Part shown: piece by piece, positions 6,425 to 13,039 of the stretch
How the letters are laid out: every line of letters starts with the position of its first letter
Position numbering within the stretch: the first letter of the stretch is position 1
Source: an uncultured Eubacteriales bacterium
GTDB lineage: Bacteria; Bacillota; Clostridia; Peptostreptococcales; Anaerovoracaceae
NCBI GenBank assembly: GCA_902766915.1
Contig: CACXFN010000067.1
Coordinates: forward strand, 1-13,039
DNA: 13,039 bases
Direction of reading: 5' to 3'
Notes under the pieces: generated by a model
Databases searched by the model: none
The model's input: the letters and a program-made list of their open reading frames with translations, nothing else
Told to the model about the DNA's origin: nothing
Translations under genes and position numbers: made by a program

Positions 6425-7735
6425 ATGGAAAATCAGTATTATCAGAAGGCGATTGAAACCATGTCCAGAGAGGATATGGAAAGTCTCCAAAGTGAAAGGT
6501 TGGTTAAACAGGTAAAGCATGTTTGGGATAACGTGCCTTATTATCGACATCTGATGGAAGAAAAGGGTGTAAGCCCTGAGGACATAAAGGGTATAGAGGA
6601 TCTTCATAAGCTCCCCTTTTTAACCAAGGATGACCTTAGGGACCAATATCCATATGGTCTCTTAGCAACGGATCTGGATAATTGTGTAAGGATTCAGTCA
6701 ACATCGGGAACAACAGGAAGAAGAGTTGTGGCCTTTTATACTCAGAAGGATGTTGATCTTTGGGAAGAATGTTGCGCCAGGGCATTAACCGCAGTAGGAG
6801 CGGGAAAGGGTGATGTATGTCACGTTAGCTATGGTTATGGGCTGTTTACCGGAGGACCGGGATTAAATGGAGGTTCCCATAAGGTGGGATGCCTTACATT
6901 GCCGATGTCGTCGGGAAACACAGAAAGGCAGCTTCAGTTTATGATGGATTTGGGATCAACCATCCTATGCTGTACACCATCCTATGCGGCCTATTTGGGT
7001 GAGTCGCTAAAGGAAGCAGGATATAAGCCGGAAGATAATACCCTAAAGGCAGGGATCTTTGGGGCAGAACCTTGGACGGAGGAAATGCGTCGTGATATAG
7101 AAAAATCCCTGGGAATTAAGGCCTATGACATTTATGGACTGACAGAAACCAGCGGTCCGGGAGTGAGCTTCGAATGTCAGGCGCAAAGTGGGATGCACAT
7201 TAATGAGGATCACTTTATAGCAGAGATAATCGATCCCGATACAGGAGAAGTGCTTCCGTTGGGATCAAAGGGAGAATTAGTATTCACTTCTATCACCAAG
7301 GAAGCTTTTCCGCTAATCAGATATAGAACCAGAGACATTACGGTTCTCAGCCGTGAAAAATGCTCCTGTGGAAGAACCCTGGTTAAGATGAGAAAACCTA
7401 TGGGACGTTCCGACGATATGCTTATTATCCGTGGTGTCAATGTATTCCCATCCCAGATAGAAACGGTACTCCTGAAGGAAGGTTATGCTCCGCACTATCA
7501 GATAGTTGTGGATAGGGAAAATAATTCTGACACCTTGGACGTATATGTAGAAATGAATCCGGAATCATTCTCTGATGTGGTAAAAGATATAGAAGAAGAT
7601 GCAACCAAACTGGCAAGCGCTATGAAAACAATGCTTGGAATTAAACCGAAAGTGCATTTGGTTGCACCTAAGACTATAGAGAGAAGCGAAGGTAAGGCAG
7701 TCAGAGTAATCGATAAGCGTAAGCTTCACGATTGA
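6425..7735 (+). CDS. paaK: Phenylacetate-CoA ligase
   Basis: This cytoplasmic adenylate-forming enzyme couples phenylacetate or a related aryl acid to CoA at the cost of ATP. From ATG 6425 it has 436 residues, the usual size. The phosphate loop is SGTTGRR (residues 94-100), the YGLTE motif is at 237-241, and RYRTRDIT is the hinge-region Asp motif. A CSCGRT motif follows, then the small C-terminal domain with the EGKAVRVIDKR segment holding the likely catalytic Lys. A start at GTG 6416 is open but would overlap the ribosome binding site AAGGAAG (6410-6416), so ATG 6425 is chosen. The ACT-domain gene follows after 20 bases. In anaerobes such ligases often accompany indolepyruvate ferredoxin oxidoreductase (iorAB) in aromatic amino acid breakdown; those genes are absent here. 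The exact aryl substrate is inferred. Confidence 0.92.
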   Translation: MENQYYQKAIETMSREDMESLQSERLVKQVKHVWDNVPYYRHLMEEKGVSPEDIKGIEDLHKLPFLTKDDLRDQYPYGLLATDLDNCVRIQSTSGTTGRRVVAFYTQKDVDLWEECCARALTAVGAGKGDVCHVSYGYGLFTGGPGLNGGSHKVGCLTLPMSSGNTERQLQFMMDLGSTILCCTPSYAAYLGESLKEAGYKPEDNTLKAGIFGAEPWTEEMRRDIEKSLGIKAYDIYGLTETSGPGVSFECQAQSGMHINEDHFIAEIIDPDTGEVLPLGSKGELVFTSITKEAFPLIRYRTRDITVLSREKCSCGRTLVKMRKPMGRSDDMLIIRGVNVFPSQIETVLLKEGYAPHYQIVVDRENNSDTLDVYVEMNPESFSDVVKDIEEDATKLASAMKTMLGIKPKVHLVAPKTIERSEGKAVRVIDKRKLHD

Positions 7736-7755
7736 TTTGAAGGGAGCGTGTTAAT

Positions 7756-8187
7756 ATGGCCATTAAACAATTATCAATGTTTGTAGAGAATAAAAAAGGT
7801 GCCCTTGCCCATGTGCTTAAACAATTCTCTGATAATGGGGTAGGGCTAAGGGCAATGACCATTGCCGATACCAAGGACTTTGGGATTTTGCGCGTAATCG
7901 TTGACGATAAGGAGGGGGCGATTAAGGCGCTACAAAATGCAGAGATAGTATTCTCCGTGAACGATGTGATAGCGGCAGAGGCTGCAGATGTTCCGGGTGG
8001 ATTGGCTTCTGTTCTGAACATCTTGATGGATGCGGGAATTGATATCGAATACACCTATGCATTTGTAGTCGAGTCCGGAGACAGAGCCTGTGCCATACTG
8101 AGAGTTTCCGATGTGGAGACAGGTGAGAAGGTTTTATCAGAAGCAGGAGTTCCCTTGGTCTCGGAAGACGAGATTCTCAGAATATAA
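7756..8187 (+). CDS. Tandem ACT-domain protein, partner of PaaK
   Basis: The 143 residues form two ACT domains, about 3-70 (IKQLSMFVENKKGALAHVLK onward) and about 72-143 (GGLASVLNILMDAGIDIEYTYAF onward). ACT domains bind small ligands, often amino acids, at subunit interfaces; there is no catalytic domain. Stand-alone tandem ACT proteins directly behind paaK are a recurrent arrangement in anaerobic bacteria and archaea, so a role as an aromatic-ligand sensor or modulator of the ligase is plausible but not shown. ATG 7756 follows AGGGAG (7741-7746) with a 9-base gap. It most likely shares a message with paaK. Confidence 0.88.
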   Translation: MAIKQLSMFVENKKGALAHVLKQFSDNGVGLRAMTIADTKDFGILRVIVDDKEGAIKALQNAEIVFSVNDVIAAEAADVPGGLASVLNILMDAGIDIEYTYAFVVESGDRACAILRVSDVETGEKVLSEAGVPLVSEDEILRI

Positions 8188-8217
8188 GAGTTGGAGTTGG
8201 ATTAAGTAATAAATCAA

Positions 8218-10662
8218 ATGGGATTAACTGAATTAGAGGTTCGAGAGCGAATCCAGAGGGGACAAGAGAATATACAGGTGGATCCATCCACCAGAACCAT
8301 AACCCAAATAGTTAAAGAAAATGTTTTTACTTACTTTAACCTTATCTTTGTTGTACTTGCTCTCCTCCTGGTATTAGTTGGATCATTCAAGAACCTTACC
8401 TTCATGATAATCGTAGTGGCAAATACGGCGGTAGGTATTTTTCAGGAAATCAGATCCAAGCGAACCCTTGATAAATTGAAACTGCTTAAGATGCCTAAAT
8501 CACATGCCATTCGAAATGGTATTGAGATAGAGGTTGCCACATCTCAACTTGTACTGGATGACGTAGTTGTTCTTAGGTCGGGAAATCAGATTCCGGCTGA
8601 TGCAATAGTTTTGGAAGGAACCATCCAAGTAAATGAAGCCTTGCTGACAGGTGAAGCGGATGAGATTGCCAAGAAACAAGGGGATAGATTGCTTTCCGGA
8701 AGTTTTGTGGTTTCAGGAGAATGCTATGCCAAACTGACTGCTGTAGGCACAGACTCGTATATTTCAAGGCTGACAATAGAAGCTACCGAGGAGGGTGAGA
8801 ATGAAGATTCAGAAATGATCATGTCCTTGGATAAGTTGGTTAAGGTTATTGGAATCATCATTATTCCTGTAGGCCTTATAATGCTTGTTCAGGAATTGGT
8901 GGTGATGAACAATACCTTTAAGGAAAGTGTTGTTTCAATAGTCGCTGCAATTCTCGGAATGATTCCGGAAGGATTGTATATGACCGCCTCCATCGCCATG
9001 GTTGTGTCTGCACTGAAACTGGCAAAGAAAAATGTTCTGGTTCAAAACCTTCGCTGCATTGAGGCTTTGGCAAGGGTAGATGTGTTGTTGGTTGATAAAA
9101 CCGGAACCATCACTTCATCGGATATGAAGGTTGCAGGATTTACTCAGGCCAAGGAGGACATGGAGCGAGAGGATTTGTCCAGATTAATCGGAACCTTTGT
9201 CCAGGCTCAGTCTCCTGATAACAGCACCATGGCTGCATTAAGGGCGCAATTCCAGGAAGTGGATTCTCGGGAGGACGTTATATCCATTTGTCCTTTTTCT
9301 TCCAAATACAAATACAGTGGAGGGACATTACTAAATGGATACTATGTTATGGGTGCTCCTGAATACGTTCTCGGAGCTTCCTTTAATCAATATAAGGGCT
9401 ATATAGATAAAATGTCTGCGGAGGGATATAGAGCCCTTGCCTTCTGCAAAATTAATGAAGAGCCTAGAGGTCAGGAATTAAGTGGTCCATCGGAATTACT
9501 TGCCTTCATTTTTTTAGAGAACCCTATCAGGGAAAACGCCAGAGATACCTTCGGGTATTTTGCAGAAAATGATGTGGATGTAAAAGTAATATCCGGAGAT
9601 AATCCTGCTACTGTATCGCGAATTGCCATGGAGGCAGGTATTCCTTATGCAGATAAATATGTAGATGCCAGAACCCTGGTGAATGAAAGGGCAATCTCCG
9701 ATGCAGTCCAGCGCTATACCGTATTTGGCAGAGTCTCTCCCGAACAGAAAAGACAATTTGTATGGGCCTTGCAGGATCAAGGTAAGACTGTGGGGATGAC
9801 CGGAGATGGTGTTAACGATATTCTGGCCCTAAGGGATGCAGATTGTTCCGTTGCCATGGCATCAGGCAGTGAGGCTGCGGCAAACGCAGCTCAGCTGGTT
9901 TTGCTGGATTCCGATTTTGGACAGATGCCCTCAGTTGTTTCTGAGGGACGAAGGGTGGTTAACAACATACAGAAGGCGGCTTCCCTATATTTAACAAAGA
10001 ATATCTTTTCGCTTTTGTTGGCGCTGTTCTCTATGATTAGCGTCTTGAGTTATCCTCTGAAACCTTCGCAGATAACCCTCATAAGCATGTTTACCATAGG
10101 GGTGCCTTCCCTCATTCTATCCCTTGAGCCTAACTTTAAAAAGATTGAAGGAAAGTTTCTTCCCAATGTTTTTAAAATGGCAGCACCTGCAGGCATAACC
10201 ATGTTTATCTCAGTAAGTGCTATGGTTATCTTTGGCCAGGTCTTTAAAATAGATGAAGCCTGTATATCCACTTCCGCAACAATGTTGGTTGCCTTGGTGG
10301 GATTCCTATTCCTGGGCAAGGTTGCTATACCTGCCAATAGACTGCATGTGGGTATGATAGTGGCCTTGATTCTGGGCATGGCATACTGCGTAGTATTCAT
10401 GCCGCAATTATTCGATGTGGGCGCCATCACCATGAAGGCTGCAATGTTATTAATAGTATTCCTGATTGCCACAGAAGGGCTCTTTAGATATGTGCATAAG
10501 GGGATAGGAATTGCGGCAACCATTAGTGAGCATAGGCACAACAAACGAGAAGAAAAGCGTGCGGATAGATTAAAGAGACGTAGAGCCAGAGCTAAAGCTG
10601 CGGCAAGGGCTGAATTGGAGGCAGAAGAAATTGCTGCGCGGAATCAATATTATACGGAGTAA
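8218..10662 (+). CDS. Cation-transporting P-type ATPase, CtpE-like
   Basis: This is an 814-residue ion pump of the inner membrane. It shows the actuator motif LTGEA (TGE 144-146), PEGL in helix 4 (250-253), the phosphorylation motif DKTGTIT with Asp293, and the hinge TGDGVND (528-534). Two helices precede the actuator domain, two lie between it and Asp293, and about six follow residue 590, a full ten-helix plan. No N-terminal metal-binding Cys motifs are present. PEGL and the LVQNLRCIEALARVDVLLVDKTGT stretch resemble mycobacterial CtpE, a calcium-importing type, so Ca2+ or another non-heavy-metal cation is likely. The nucleotide-domain KGAPE motif reads MGAPE, lacking the Lys. The last 50 or so residues form a highly basic then acidic helix, an unusual tail. 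ATG 8218 is the only start before an in-frame stop, but it lacks a good ribosome binding site; GGAG (8193-8196) is about 21 bases away, so coupling to the ACT gene is possible. Confidence 0.92.
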   Translation: MGLTELEVRERIQRGQENIQVDPSTRTITQIVKENVFTYFNLIFVVLALLLVLVGSFKNLTFMIIVVANTAVGIFQEIRSKRTLDKLKLLKMPKSHAIRNGIEIEVATSQLVLDDVVVLRSGNQIPADAIVLEGTIQVNEALLTGEADEIAKKQGDRLLSGSFVVSGECYAKLTAVGTDSYISRLTIEATEEGENEDSEMIMSLDKLVKVIGIIIIPVGLIMLVQELVVMNNTFKESVVSIVAAILGMIPEGLYMTASIAMVVSALKLAKKNVLVQNLRCIEALARVDVLLVDKTGTITSSDMKVAGFTQAKEDMEREDLSRLIGTFVQAQSPDNSTMAALRAQFQEVDSREDVISICPFSSKYKYSGGTLLNGYYVMGAPEYVLGASFNQYKGYIDKMSAEGYRALAFCKINEEPRGQELSGPSELLAFIFLENPIRENARDTFGYFAENDVDVKVISGDNPATVSRIAMEAGIPYADKYVDARTLVNERAISDAVQRYTVFGRVSPEQKRQFVWALQDQGKTVGMTGDGVNDILALRDADCSVAMASGSEAAANAAQLVLLDSDFGQMPSVVSEGRRVVNNIQKAASLYLTKNIFSLLLALFSMISVLSYPLKPSQITLISMFTIGVPSLILSLEPNFKKIEGKFLPNVFKMAAPAGITMFISVSAMVIFGQVFKIDEACISTSATMLVALVGFLFLGKVAIPANRLHVGMIVALILGMAYCVVFMPQLFDVGAITMKAAMLLIVFLIATEGLFRYVHKGIGIAATISEHRHNKREEKRADRLKRRRARAKAAARAELEAEEIAARNQYYTE

Positions 10663-10722
10663 GAAGTCAGTAAGAAAACCGAGCTAACTAATGCATCATT
10701 GTTTTTAGGAATGTGAGTAAAG

Positions 10723-12177
10723 ATGAGTATCGATTATACGGAAAAGATGAAAAAGTTAGGGCCATTACCTGAGGATATGCGCACCTTCTGGATAAGAGAT
10801 GATTTGGCTAGAGTAGAAGCAAAAATGCCTTATTGTCTACAGTGTATTAGAGAAGGCAGAGAAATCGTGGCGGCTTTAGACGACGTGGCACAAATAATAG
10901 GTTCCAGGATTAGAATTGTTCCCGATGATGATTTGGAGATAGCTAAAGCCCTCACCCAAAGTGCTGCAGTTTTGGTGGATGCGGAGCAGCTTCTGGATGA
11001 AAACGGCAAGCTTCCTGTAAGCGGTAGTGCAATGGATGGAAAGCTTCGCAGGGAACAGGATTATGTGGTGGCAACAGGTCGTGACCCATATGAAGCCTAT
11101 GTGGCACTTACGGTTTTAGAAAAAGCTGCAGAGGTTCAAATACTTGCGGATGCATTAGGCGGAGTTAAAGCCATTCCCGAAAAGCAAGCGAGAAAACTGC
11201 GACAAAACTATCTTAGCAGATATTCCAAGGCAGGAAGGAAGCGCCGTAATAAGGAACTCATTGACGCTGAGGAAACCCTTGGTATAGATGAGGTTTCTGA
11301 TACAGAAGAGGTCTTCGACACAGTAGAGATCTCCGATACGGAAGAGGTCTCTAACAAAGTTGAGGTTTCCGATAAAGTAGAGATAGAAAGTTTAGATGAA
11401 GCAGCCATGGATGCCCAGATTTTGGTTGAGGAATTCAATGAGCGAAGAAATCTGGTGAACTATGGGAAAAAACTAATTGAGAAAAAACTTGTTCAGGGAA
11501 CCTGGGGAAACCTTTCTGTCAGAATAGATGGACAGGACGAAAAGGAAAGGGAATACATGTTGGTTACTCCCTCAGGCTTAGACTATGATGGTCTAGGTCC
11601 CGAAGACATGGTAAAAGTTGAGATAGATACTCTTAGGTATGAAAGAAGAGACGCAGAGGGAAATCTAAAGAGCAATAAACCAACCACAGAGATGGGTCTT
11701 CATGGAGAAATATATAAGAGCCGTCCGGATGTTGGAGCTATTATACACACCCATTCTAAATACTGCTCAGTATTTGCAGCATGCCAAATGCCATTAGAAG
11801 TTATGGATCAATATTTGGCAGAAGAGGTAGCTGCAGAAATTATTCATATTGCCGACTACGCACCGTCAGGAAGCAAGGAACTTTCGGAAAACGTGGTAAA
11901 AGCTTTGGGTGGTGTAATCCTGGATGAAGACGATTCCGGTGATGAACTATATTCCGAATTACATGGGATTATGTATGGAAGGCGAGGATGCCTTATGGCT
12001 AATCATGGCATGATAGCATGTGCTGCTGACTTGGACACCGCTTTAGAAGTTGCAGAAGCCATGGAAGAAGCAGCGAGAAAACTAATCAACCAAAGACTTA
12101 CAAAACTGGTTGAGAGGAAAGCCATGGAAAGCCAAAAACAAAAAGAAGAAATCGTTTTAAAGTTTGGTGAGGAATAG
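10723..12177 (+). CDS. Two-part class II aldolase/adducin-family protein
   Basis: The protein of 484 residues has three parts. Residues about 240-465 form a complete class II aldolase domain: GNLSVR, VTPSGL, Glu323 in PTTEMGLHGE, metal ligands His342 and His344 in HTHS, and His428 in NHG. These match the catalytic Glu and three zinc His of L-fuculose-phosphate aldolase, so it may split or isomerise a phosphorylated sugar; the substrate is unknown. Residues about 1-175 look like the C-terminal half of another aldolase-family domain (ALDDVAQIIGSRIRIVP, EIAKAL, DPYEAYVALTVLEKAAEVQI) without HxH or NHG, so probably non-catalytic. An acidic linker of hexapeptide repeats (about 190-225) joins them. 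The start is ATG 10723 after AGGA (10707-10710). The TAG stop overlaps the Shine-Dalgarno of the next gene. The family of the N-terminal part is a moderate-confidence reading. Confidence 0.82.
   Translation: MSIDYTEKMKKLGPLPEDMRTFWIRDDLARVEAKMPYCLQCIREGREIVAALDDVAQIIGSRIRIVPDDDLEIAKALTQSAAVLVDAEQLLDENGKLPVSGSAMDGKLRREQDYVVATGRDPYEAYVALTVLEKAAEVQILADALGGVKAIPEKQARKLRQNYLSRYSKAGRKRRNKELIDAEETLGIDEVSDTEEVFDTVEISDTEEVSNKVEVSDKVEIESLDEAAMDAQILVEEFNERRNLVNYGKKLIEKKLVQGTWGNLSVRIDGQDEKEREYMLVTPSGLDYDGLGPEDMVKVEIDTLRYERRDAEGNLKSNKPTTEMGLHGEIYKSRPDVGAIIHTHSKYCSVFAACQMPLEVMDQYLAEEVAAEIIHIADYAPSGSKELSENVVKALGGVILDEDDSGDELYSELHGIMYGRRGCLMANHGMIACAADLDTALEVAEAMEEAARKLINQRLTKLVERKAMESQKQKEEIVLKFGEE
11290..11397 (+). 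repeat. 18-base tandem repeats coding the aldolase linker
   Basis: Six consecutive 18-base units start at 11290, 11308, 11326, 11344, 11362 and 11380; the last is degenerate. They encode hexapeptides EVSDTE, EVFDTV, EISDTE, EVSNKV, EVSDKV and EIESLD. The multiple of three keeps the frame whatever the copy number, so linker length may vary between strains. The peptide is acidic and probably unstructured. Confidence 0.9.
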
Positions 12178-12188
12178 GAGGGAAGGCC

Positions 12189-12887
12189 TTGACCACATTA
12201 GCGATATATATTGCGGCCGCTCTCGGGCCAGCGGCCATTCTGATGTACTATGTCTATAAAAAGGATAGAATAGAAAAAGAACCATTGGATCTTTTAGGGA
12301 AGCTCATATTTGGTGGTTGCCTTGCTGCGGTCCTTTCCGGAGTGCTAGAACAAGGTGGCATCACAATCCTGGACAAATTCGTTGAGCCTAGCCATCCTTT
12401 CTATGTGATTCTCCTGGCATTCCTAATTGTTGCGGTTGTTGAGGAGGGGACCAAGTATTTCTTTCTGAAGCGGCGCACCTGGAGGAGTGAGCATTTTAAT
12501 TATTGCTTCGATGGAATTGTCTATGCGGTATTCGTATCATTAGGCTTTGCCGGATTGGAGAACATCGGCTATGTATTGGGATATGGTCTTAGCGTTGCGC
12601 CTATGCGTGCGTTTCTGTCCATTCCTGCCCACATGGGTTTTTCTGTATTCATGGGGTATTTCTATGGTCGAGGAAAACGTTTGGAATTAATGGGTTACTC
12701 CGGTAAGGCAAGAGTCGAACGAATCATTGGATATCTATTGGCAGTCTTCCTCCATGGATTCTATGATACCTGCGCCATGATGGGCACTGAACTTGCATCG
12801 ACCATATTCTTCATCTTCGTAGTCATCGTGGATATAGCGGTAATCTATACCATACACAGAGGTTCCAAAGAAGACGAGCCCCTGTAA
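12189..12887 (+). CDS. PrsW-family intramembrane metalloprotease
   Basis: This is a polytopic membrane protein of 232 residues with about seven to eight helices. PrsW-family hallmarks are present: VVEEGTKY (Glu85-Glu86) in a helix, FDGIVYAVFVSLGFAGLENI (Glu124), SIPAHMGFS (His148) and FLHGFYDTC (His189). In Bacillus subtilis PrsW makes the first cut in the anti-sigma factor RsiW; here no sigma or anti-sigma gene is nearby, so the substrate is unknown. The start is TTG 12189, chosen because AGGAGGGA (12176-12183) lies 5 bases upstream. The next in-frame ATG, 18 codons on, would cut off the first helix. It is the last gene of the run, and no clear terminator follows. Confidence 0.9.
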   Translation: MTTLAIYIAAALGPAAILMYYVYKKDRIEKEPLDLLGKLIFGGCLAAVLSGVLEQGGITILDKFVEPSHPFYVILLAFLIVAVVEEGTKYFFLKRRTWRSEHFNYCFDGIVYAVFVSLGFAGLENIGYVLGYGLSVAPMRAFLSIPAHMGFSVFMGYFYGRGKRLELMGYSGKARVERIIGYLLAVFLHGFYDTCAMMGTELASTIFFIFVVIVDIAVIYTIHRGSKEDEPL

Positions 12888-13039
12888 CCCCGCCGCAACG
12901 CCCTCGCATTTCTAGAAACGAAAACAGAACAGGGAAGAAGGGGTGTAGCCCTTACAACATCCCGCAGAAATTTAATAGGTTAATCAAAAAATGAAAAAAC
13001 CTTCGATTGGAGTCATCCAGAGGGATGGGGCCCCCGTGA
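12888..13039. other. Gene-free 3' end of the window
   Basis: No supported gene. Overlapping rival hairpins occur: AAGGG/CCCTT (12938-12953) and GGGGTGT/ACATCCC (12940-12963); neither is followed by a T run, so they are not ordinary terminators. An open frame begins at ATG 12991 and runs off the end (16 codons), but it lacks a good ribosome binding site and is too short to judge. Confidence 0.4.

Noticed and set aside
10050..10544. Reverse-strand open frame (164 codons) inside the ATPase gene
   Set aside because: It is a shadow of the membrane-helix region of a P-type ATPase with intact motifs.
12991..13039. Start of a gene at ATG 12991
   Set aside because: Only 16 codons are visible, there is no good ribosome binding site, and the peptide is not recognisable.

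Overview
The window (13,039 bases, moderate GC) reads as chromosomal sequence from an anaerobic Firmicute, most likely a Clostridia member. The evidence is an RF2 gene with the programmed frameshift, a stand-alone 3-hydroxybutyryl-CoA dehydrogenase of butyrate-type metabolism, a phenylacetate-CoA ligase paired with an ACT-domain protein, strong AGGAGG-type ribosome binding sites, and all ten genes on one strand. No rRNA, tRNA, CRISPR array, insertion sequence or phage gene is visible. Genus cannot be fixed from the sequence alone.

Layout. Bases 1-225 hold a rho-independent terminator of an upstream unit and a 13-base direct repeat in front of prfB. Bases 226-1327 are prfB, split by an in-frame TGA at codon 26 and read by +1 frameshifting into a 366-residue RF2. 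Bases 1339-2504 form a self-contained unit: an extended -10 promoter, a near-consensus Rex (NADH/NAD+ sensor) operator over the start region, a foldable leader of about 120 bases, hbd, and a large terminator. Bases 2505-2740 have no gene but contain GC-rich inverted repeats and a promoter candidate. From 2741 to 12887 eight genes follow head to tail with short gaps or overlaps: an MFS transporter, an OmpR-type response regulator, its sensor kinase (GTGA overlap), phenylacetate-CoA ligase, a tandem ACT-domain protein, a CtpE-like cation P-type ATPase, an unusual two-part class II aldolase-family protein, and a PrsW-family membrane protease. I see no convincing terminator inside this run, so it may be transcribed as one or a few overlapping units. 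The last 152 bases hold no gene I can support.

How the genes work together. hbd is an isolated catabolic gene that looks redox-controlled and highly expressed: every Arg codon is AGA and no Ile codon is ATA, unlike its neighbours. The MFS transporter and two-component system are probably linked as regulator and target. PaaK plus ACT is a recurrent pair in anaerobes and archaea, in aryl-acid CoA activation. The ATPase, aldolase fusion and PrsW genes have no obvious shared pathway with the rest.

Most notable points: (1) the aldolase-family protein, whose N-terminal half resembles a second aldolase half lacking the metal ligands, joined by a linker of 18-base repeats; (2) the Rex-like operator and structured leader of hbd; (3) the sensor kinase with a degenerate ATP-binding G1 box and an acidic repeat-bearing tail. 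I do not see a clearly new multi-gene system here.
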